Shown in pieces: positions 59,132 through 64,000 of a DNA stretch of 64,000 bases (positions are counted from its first letter, which is position 1; every line of letters starts with the position of its first letter). The position numbers and the translations under genes are program-made. The stretch spans positions 186,001-250,000 of the forward strand of contig CAVXDY010000007.1 in assembly GCA_963760715.1 (NCBI GenBank), in the 5' to 3' direction. The stretch comes from CAVXDY01 sp963760715 (lineage in GTDB: Bacteria; Actinomycetota; Thermoleophilia; Miltoncostaeales; Miltoncostaeaceae). The notes below the pieces were generated by a model. That model saw only the letters and a program-made list of their open reading frames with translations. It was not told the origin of the DNA and searched no databases.

Positions 59132-62100
59132 TTAGCCGCGCAGGCGCTCCAGGAGCGTGCGGGTCTCCCCCGAGGGCTCGAGGTCCACCTCGTTGAGCGA
59201 CCGGCGGCAGTCCAGGAAGACGCGGGCCACCGAGGCGGGTCCCTCCAGGCTCGCGTGGATGCGCATGAGCTCCTGCCACGCGTCCTCGCGGTAGGGGTCG
59301 GCGTCGATGGCCGCCTGGAGCGCGGGGACCGCCTCGCCGGGCCGGCCGGCCGCCCGCATCGCCCGCGCGAAGTCCAGGCGCACGTCCATCGCCACGCCGC
59401 CCAGGATGCGCCGCCGCTCCCGCACGCTCTCGTCGTCGAGCCCCTCCATGTACGGCCCCCGCTCGGCCAGGTCGAGGGCCACGGCCAGCGTCTCGTTCCG
59501 CGCCGGCACGACCTCGGTGCGGGCCCGCCGGTAGAGCGATTCGAGCAGGGCGTCGTCGGACGCCACCAGCTCGGCCGGCTTCCACGCCAGCCGGCGCCCG
59601 GAGGACCGCAGCTCCAGGTCTCCGGGCAGCACCCGGCGCAGCCGGAAGACCAGCTGGCGCAGGTAGTTGGGCCCGTCGCGGCTGCCCTCGAAGAGGGCGG
59701 CGATGAGCTGGTTCCGGGGCACCCCCGGGGGACCCGAGCGGGCGATCTCCGCGGCGAGCTCGATGGCCTTCAGGGGGACGTTCGCCAGCGGCTCGCCGTC
59801 GAGCTCGAGGAGCGGCGGGCCCAGCGTGTGGACCCGAAGGCGCGCGCCCTCCGTCTCGGGCGCCACGGTCTCGGTGAGGACCAGGGGCACGAGCGCGCTC
59901 CACCGGCGCTCGCTGTCGGGGCCCTCGCAGTCGAGCCGCCGCGCGAGCACGCCGGGGGCCAGCTCGAGTGCGGTCATCAGGGGGTGCAGGGTCCCGCACT
60001 GCTCGGCCGCCTCGTAGGCGATCTCCGCCGCCGCGTCGTGGGCGTCCTCGCGGCCGTCCCGCCACTCGGCCTCGGCGAGGAAGACGGCGGCCGCGGGCAG
60101 CTCCAGGTGGCGCCGGGCCCGGCGCATGGCGTTGACCGCCGGCTCCAGCAGCGCCCGGGCCTCCTCGGCCGGACGGTCGAGCATCAGCAGGGCGCCGCCG
60201 AGCCAGGTCTCCGCCCACTCCCGGAAGGAGGCGAGCCCCCGCTGGGCGCACCAGTCGCGAACCTCCCCGAGGACCTCGATGGCGAGCTCCGGATACCCCA
60301 GCCGGACCAGCATCCGCCCCTCCACGGCGCCGAAGATCGCGCTGTCGCCCACTCTCCACCCGTGCCGTGCCGAGACGCCGCGGGCCGCGCGGATCAGCTC
60401 CAGCGCGCGTTCGCCGCTGCCCTCCTCGAGGCACAGCTCCGCCTCCGCGTGGAGCCAGAACTCGATGAAGCGCGACGTGCGGATGCTGGCGGGCACCGAC
60501 TCGAGGACCCGCCGCGCGGCCCCGGTCTCGCCCCGGGCCCGCAGCACGTTCACCCGGTGCACCTGCGCGACGGCCGCCGTGACCGGCCCGCCCGAGGTGG
60601 CCGCCACCGCCGCCAGGCGGCTGGTGGCGTCGAAGCGCCCCTGGAAGTAGAGCGCCTCCTGCAGGACCACGTGCAGCGGGTGCATGCGGCCGAGCGCCGA
60701 CTCGGCCAGGTCCTCGGGCGCGTCGCGCGCCACCGTGGACACCAGCATGTAGCGCATCACCTCGCCGACCCGCGACCTCCCGCGCGGCGGAAGCAGCGGC
60801 ACGAGCTTGGCCCACTCGCCCGAGCCGTGGAGGGCCCACACCGCCCACGCGGCCACGTCCGGGGACGAGTCGACCAGCTCCCCCACCTCGCCCGCGGCGA
60901 GCATCTCGTGGACGAGGTCCTCGAGCTCCTCCTGGCGCCGGCTGTTGAGCAGTGCGCGCACCTGCACCTCGCGGAGGATCGGCCGCCGCCGGGCCGCCCC
61001 CTCCCCGAGGGCCTCGGTCCAGGCGAGGATCTTGCCCCAGTCGCCGCGGCGGCGGAGATCGGTGACCACGGTCGCCGCCAGCTCCTCGGCCTCGTCGGAC
61101 CGGCCGCTTCGCAGGAGCACGTCCACGGCCTCCTCGCGGAAGCCCTCCTCCGCGAGCAGCCGGCCGTACTCCCGGAGGAGCGCGGGCACCTCGCGGGGCA
61201 TCTCCCTCGTGAGGCGGTGCTCGAGGAACTCGCGGAACTGCGGGTGGTAGCGCAGGACCCCGGGCTCGGCGGTCGCCGGCAGGTGCAGGCGGGCGAGCTC
61301 GTCGAGCAGCACCGGCGGCTCCTCGCGGGGCAGCCGCTCGAGCCGCAGCGGCGTGACGGTGTCGAGCACGGCCGTCCGGAGCAGGGCGCGCCGGATGCGG
61401 GCCGGCAGGCTCTCGAGGATCTCTCCGCCGAGGTAGGAGAAGAGCGGGTCCTCCTCGAGCGGGAGGCCCGAGGATCCCTCCGGCCGCCGGAGCGCCTCGA
61501 ACACGATGCCGGCGACCCAGCCGCCGGTGGCCCTCCAGACGGCCTCGGCGTCGCCGGGGAGCCGGCGCGCCTCCAGCAGGGCGTGCGTCTCGTCGAGATC
61601 GAACGCCAGGTCGGCGTCGAAGACGCCGCTCAGGCTGCCGCGGAGCAGCTCACTCGACAGGTCGAGGCTCGGGATGCGCCGCGACACCAGCACCGTCAGG
61701 GCGTCGGCGGGGAGCCCGCGCACGAAGGTCCGGAGGGGCCCGAGCGCCTGGGCGTCGGGTTCCAGGTGGTGGAGGTCGTCGATCACGATCGTCCACCCCT
61801 GGCCCAGCCGCTCCGCCAGGAGCGCCGCGCAGTCCTCGGCCAGCATGCCGTCGGCGAGCAGCTCCTGCACCATCGTCTGGAGCGCCGGCTCGACCTTCCC
61901 GAGCGCCGTGGCCAGGTAGCTGACGAAGCGGCCGGACGCGCGGTCGGAGGCGTCCACCGACAGCCACGCCGTCCGGCCCCGGCGCCTCTCCAGGAAGCGG
62001 GCCGCCTCGGTCGTCTTGCCCGTGCCGGCGCCGGCCACCAGCAGGATCATCCGGTGCCCGTCGGCGGCGCGCTCGAGGGCGGCCTGCACCCGCGGGCGCT

Positions 62101-62164
62101 CGATCAGCACCGAGGCGGGCGGCGGGGGCCGGAGCTTCGCCGTGATCATCGGGCGGGCGCGCAT
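59132..62164 (-). CDS. Large ATPase transcriptional regulator with C-terminal winged helix and BTAD domain
   Basis: A 1010-residue MalT/SARP-type activator. The N-terminal STAND ATPase has Walker A LVAGAGTGKTTEA near residue 43 and Walker B WTIVIDDLHHLEPD near 130. A long helical TPR-like sensor region spans about 300-770. The C-terminus has an OmpR-type winged helix (about 795-875, LRVHTLGPPLLELDG, PRNQLIAALFEG) and a BTAD domain (about 885-1005, LYRRARTEVVPA, DPYREDAWQELMRI). There is no LuxR helix-turn-helix, so binding relies on the C-terminal winged helix, the reverse of classical SARPs. An ATG at 62149 (MITAKLRPPPP) is a good alternative start. It lies between the two decarboxylase-like genes and probably activates them. 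Confidence 0.85.
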   Translation of the reverse strand: MRARPMITAKLRPPPPASVLIERPRVQAALERAADGHRMILLVAGAGTGKTTEAARFLERRRGRTAWLSVDASDRASGRFVSYLATALGKVEPALQTMVQELLADGMLAEDCAALLAERLGQGWTIVIDDLHHLEPDAQALGPLRTFVRGLPADALTVLVSRRIPSLDLSSELLRGSLSGVFDADLAFDLDETHALLEARRLPGDAEAVWRATGGWVAGIVFEALRRPEGSSGLPLEEDPLFSYLGGEILESLPARIRRALLRTAVLDTVTPLRLERLPREEPPVLLDELARLHLPATAEPGVLRYHPQFREFLEHRLTREMPREVPALLREYGRLLAEEGFREEAVDVLLRSGRSDEAEELAATVVTDLRRRGDWGKILAWTEALGEGAARRRPILREVQVRALLNSRRQEELEDLVHEMLAAGEVGELVDSSPDVAAWAVWALHGSGEWAKLVPLLPPRGRSRVGEVMRYMLVSTVARDAPEDLAESALGRMHPLHVVLQEALYFQGRFDATSRLAAVAATSGGPVTAAVAQVHRVNVLRARGETGAARRVLESVPASIRTSRFIEFWLHAEAELCLEEGSGERALELIRAARGVSARHGWRVGDSAIFGAVEGRMLVRLGYPELAIEVLGEVRDWCAQRGLASFREWAETWLGGALLMLDRPAEEARALLEPAVNAMRRARRHLELPAAAVFLAEAEWRDGREDAHDAAAEIAYEAAEQCGTLHPLMTALELAPGVLARRLDCEGPDSERRWSALVPLVLTETVAPETEGARLRVHTLGPPLLELDGEPLANVPLKAIELAAEIARSGPPGVPRNQLIAALFEGSRDGPNYLRQLVFRLRRVLPGDLELRSSGRRLAWKPAELVASDDALLESLYRRARTEVVPARNETLAVALDLAERGPYMEGLDDESVRERRRILGGVAMDVRLDFARAMRAAGRPGEAVPALQAAIDADPYREDAWQELMRIHASLEGPASVARVFLDCRRSLNEVDLEPSGETRTLLERLRG

Positions 62165-62239
62165 GGGGAGTGTGCCCGCGCCCCTAACGAAGCTGTGATG
62201 GTCGGCCGCGGCCGCTCAGCGTGCGGGCGGTGCGACCTC

Positions 62240-62260
62240 TAACGGTGCCGTACATAGCGT
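62240..62260 (+). promoter_or_regulatory. Shared element upstream of decarboxylase-like gene 2
   Basis: TAACG (62240-62244), 8 bases, CATAGCGT (62253-62260), about 105 bases before the start codon. It matches the element before paralogue 1. Another TAACG lies at 62185-62189, giving each gene two TAACG blocks. Confidence 0.5.
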
Positions 62261-62365
62261 CGCCTCAACGAAACGCCGCGGCCGGGTCCTCGGCCGACGA
62301 TATCCGAGGTGGGTACCGTCGGATCAAGCCCAGCCGGTGGATTCCCTCGTCAAGAGAGGCACGCG

Positions 62366-63382
62366 ATGGCTGAGCTGACGGTCAGGAGCACTCCATGGAT
62401 CGACTCGGGCGACGCGCCGCCGTTGCCCCTCGACCGGGACAAGCGGGACATCATCTCCCAGGCGGTCGCCGACCCGCTCTTCGACTACGACATCGTCCCC
62501 CTCACGTACACGAACTCCCGGTGGTCGGCGTTCTTCTACCGTGCCGACGAGGCCGACCTGCGCGAGATCCTCCCGAAGTGCCTCGACCTCGAGGACGACG
62601 TGGTGGAGTTCTGGTACGTCAACCACCTGCACACCGGCGTCGGCCCCTACGGCGAGGTCGGCGTCACGATCGCCGCGAGCCACAAGAACGCCGAGGGGAA
62701 GACCTACAAGGGCGGCTACTACCCGTACATGTGGCTCACCGCCGCGACCGGCGTCGCCGCCGGCCGCGAGCCCTTCGGGTTCCCGAAGAAGATCGCCTAC
62801 ATCGTCTGCCAGGAGCACGGTGGCAAGGACGACGACGGCTACGGCGGGTTCGGGAACGACTACTTCAACTTCACCATGGAGCGGCGCGGGTACCTGATCC
62901 ACACCGCGACGGGCCGGTACGACGACGCCGAGCTCCCGGCGAAGCCCGCCTTCTACGGCGACCCGGCCTACGGGCGCATGAACCTCCGCCTCACCACCGA
63001 GCCGGACCTCATGTCCACCAAGTGGGACCTCACCTACATCCCGTCCGAGGTGACCCCGGAGCTGGCGAACGGCATGGGCCGCCCCGAGACCGTCGGCCAG
63101 CACCGCTTCCAGCTGAAGCCCGAGTCGATCCGCACGGCCTCCGCCGGCGCGATCCGCAGCTGGATCCTCCAGGCGACCCCCTGGGACAACGTCGGGAACC
63201 TCCTTCCCGTGAAGGACCTCCTGGGGCTCATGAGCTTCAGCTTCGACCTGGTGATCCCGGGCGCCGAGACGATCTGGACCCAGACGATCGAGCGCAGCCC
63301 GGAGGACATCGGCGACCTCATGTTCGCCACGCCATTCCAGTACACGATGCGGCACCGGTTCCCGAAGCCGCCCGGCGTCTAG
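62366..63382 (+). CDS. Acetoacetate-decarboxylase-fold protein (long form), paralogue 2
   Basis: A 338-residue protein closely related to the one encoded at 57963-58994: PLTYTNSRWSAFFYRADE, EVGVTIAASHKN, the Lys-Lys pair in GFPKKIAY near residue 149, AELPAKPAFYGDPAYGR and the C-terminus RHRFPKP. GAGAGGC lies before the ATG at 62366. Divergent from the regulator gene across about 200 bases. It is followed by a hairpin and then a permease-family gene, so transport of a short-chain acid may be linked. Keeping two diverged copies around one regulator suggests a heteromer or two substrates. Confidence 0.82.
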   Translation: MAELTVRSTPWIDSGDAPPLPLDRDKRDIISQAVADPLFDYDIVPLTYTNSRWSAFFYRADEADLREILPKCLDLEDDVVEFWYVNHLHTGVGPYGEVGVTIAASHKNAEGKTYKGGYYPYMWLTAATGVAAGREPFGFPKKIAYIVCQEHGGKDDDGYGGFGNDYFNFTMERRGYLIHTATGRYDDAELPAKPAFYGDPAYGRMNLRLTTEPDLMSTKWDLTYIPSEVTPELANGMGRPETVGQHRFQLKPESIRTASAGAIRSWILQATPWDNVGNLLPVKDLLGLMSFSFDLVIPGAETIWTQTIERSPEDIGDLMFATPFQYTMRHRFPKPPGV

Positions 63383-63401
63383 CCCGACCCCTGCCATCCC
63401 G

Positions 63402-63426
63402 CCCGCCCGGCGGCGCGCCGGGCGGG
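63402..63426 (+). terminator. 11-bp GC hairpin between decarboxylase-like gene and permease
   Basis: CCCGCCCGGCG (63402-63412) pairs with CGCCGGGCGGG (63416-63426) around a GCG loop. It lies 20 bases after the stop and 26 before the next start, so it may attenuate rather than end the transcript. Confidence 0.6.
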
Positions 63427-63451
63427 ACGCTCTTCGACCTAGGAGGACCCA

Positions 63452-64000
63452 ATGGCCTCAGGCGACCCCCAACTGGTCGCTGCGCCGGTCTTCACGATCG
63501 GCTCGATCGCCCTCGCATTCCAGCTCGTCGAGTACGTCTCGCCGGCGGCGCTCGGCGCACCGCTCGCCGTCGTCCTCATGTGCACCGGTCTCTTCCTCCT
63601 CCTCGCGACGGCCTGGGCGGCGTCGGCCGGGCAGTCGTTCGTCGCGTGCTTCGCGGGGACATTCGGTGGTTTCTGGCTCGCCTACGGGGTCCTGGTGCTC
63701 GCGCTCCTGCACAACTGGTTCGCCATCCCTCCCGGCGACGTCCAGCGGACCGTGGCCGTGTTCGCCATCTCGTTCGCCTCGTTCTTCTTCTTCCTCACCC
63801 TGGCGAGCATCCGCCTGCCGATCATCTACACGGCGATCTTCGGTCTCGTGGTGGTGGCGCTGTGCTTCGTCGCGGCCGCCTATCTGAAGACGCCCGTGAG
63901 CAGCAATCTGCTGCACACCGCCGGCTACATCACGTTCGTGTTCGCGGGCCTCGGGATGTGGCTCTCGTGGACCGTGATGAACCTGTCCCTCGGCGGGCCG
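63452..64000 (+). CDS. GPR1/FUN34/YaaH (acetate-permease) family membrane protein, partial
   Basis: The 183 visible codons run off the window. The ATG at 63452 follows AGGAGG at 6 bases. Six hydrophobic helices alternate with short loops; FGGFWLAYGVLVLALLHNWF and the LASIRLPIIYTAIFGL stretch fit the actinobacterial YaaH-like permease family. The protein appears nearly complete. Its position after the decarboxylase-like gene suggests import or export of acetate or a related acid. Confidence 0.72.
   Translation, partial: MASGDPQLVAAPVFTIGSIALAFQLVEYVSPAALGAPLAVVLMCTGLFLLLATAWAASAGQSFVACFAGTFGGFWLAYGVLVLALLHNWFAIPPGDVQRTVAVFAISFASFFFFLTLASIRLPIIYTAIFGLVVVALCFVAAAYLKTPVSSNLLHTAGYITFVFAGLGMWLSWTVMNLSLGGP

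Noticed and set aside
1..64000. rRNA operon, integrase, transposase, insertion sequence or prophage
   Set aside because: None was seen; the only stable RNA recognised is tRNA-Glu, and no transposase or integrase motifs occur in any frame read.

Overview
The window reads as chromosomal DNA of a very GC-rich actinobacterium. Gene content (a group 1h-type atmospheric-H2 [NiFe] hydrogenase operon with DUF5947/DUF6084 genes, companion genes of a propane-type monooxygenase, GPR1/FUN34/YaaH acetate permeases, dense GTGA/ATGA stop-start overlaps, many GTG starts) suggests a deep-branching lineage such as Thermoleophilia (Solirubrobacterales/Gaiellales). That placement is inference; there is no rRNA in the window. 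Two genes are broken by one extra G in a G/C-rich run, which could be real or could be sequencing/assembly errors.

Layout. 0-6.4 kb (minus strand): a processive family 2 glycosyltransferase, two paralogous secreted proteins, and a NarL-type two-component system with a DosR-box-like palindrome beside the nearer secreted gene; then tRNA-Glu. 7-13.7 kb: a frameshifted flavoprotein disulfide reductase, then a lipid-modifying operon (flavin oxidoreductase, a DUF1365-cyclopropane-synthase fusion carrying a 39-bp tandem repeat, short-chain dehydrogenase), divergent from an acyl desaturase across a perfect 10-bp inverted repeat. 13.7-24 kb: hydrolase, L,D-transpeptidase, DICT-HD-GYP protein, a XamI-like restriction-modification pair, zinc peptidase, metF, a histone-deacetylase-like enzyme and a CBS-type family II pyrophosphatase. 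24-27.7 kb: MmpL and ABC-2 exporters in one unit. 27.8-31.7 kb: IclR regulator divergent from amidohydrolase, MIP18-like protein and Zn-alcohol dehydrogenase, the set that normally follows propane monooxygenase genes, here without the monooxygenase. 31.7-38.2 kb: mixed small genes with two decayed ones, an acetate kinase 5' remnant beside an acetate permease and an intradiol dioxygenase that has lost its iron-ligand core.

38.2-52.1 kb is the centrepiece: a 15-gene minus-strand operon for a high-affinity [NiFe] hydrogenase. Transcription order is hypC, a second hypC-type gene, hypD, hypE, small subunit, large subunit, a NifU-like fusion, DUF5947, DUF6084, an uncharacterised 357-residue protein, maturation protease, hypA, hypB, a double-SIS protein, hypF. 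It holds the structural subunits and a full HypA-F set, so it should build the enzyme largely on its own. Divergent from it is a GNAT-AAA+ fusion.

52.3-57.7 kb: cupin, an ArsR-SRPBCC-YCII cassette, DUF1345, NlpC/P60 and an EEP-fold enzyme. 57.9-64 kb: two large acetoacetate-decarboxylase-like paralogues flank a 1010-residue ATPase-BTAD regulator, followed by an acetate-permease-family protein cut by the window end. Both decarboxylase genes carry the same TAACG-N7/8-CATAGCGT element upstream, so the locus looks like one regulated, apparently uncharacterised unit.
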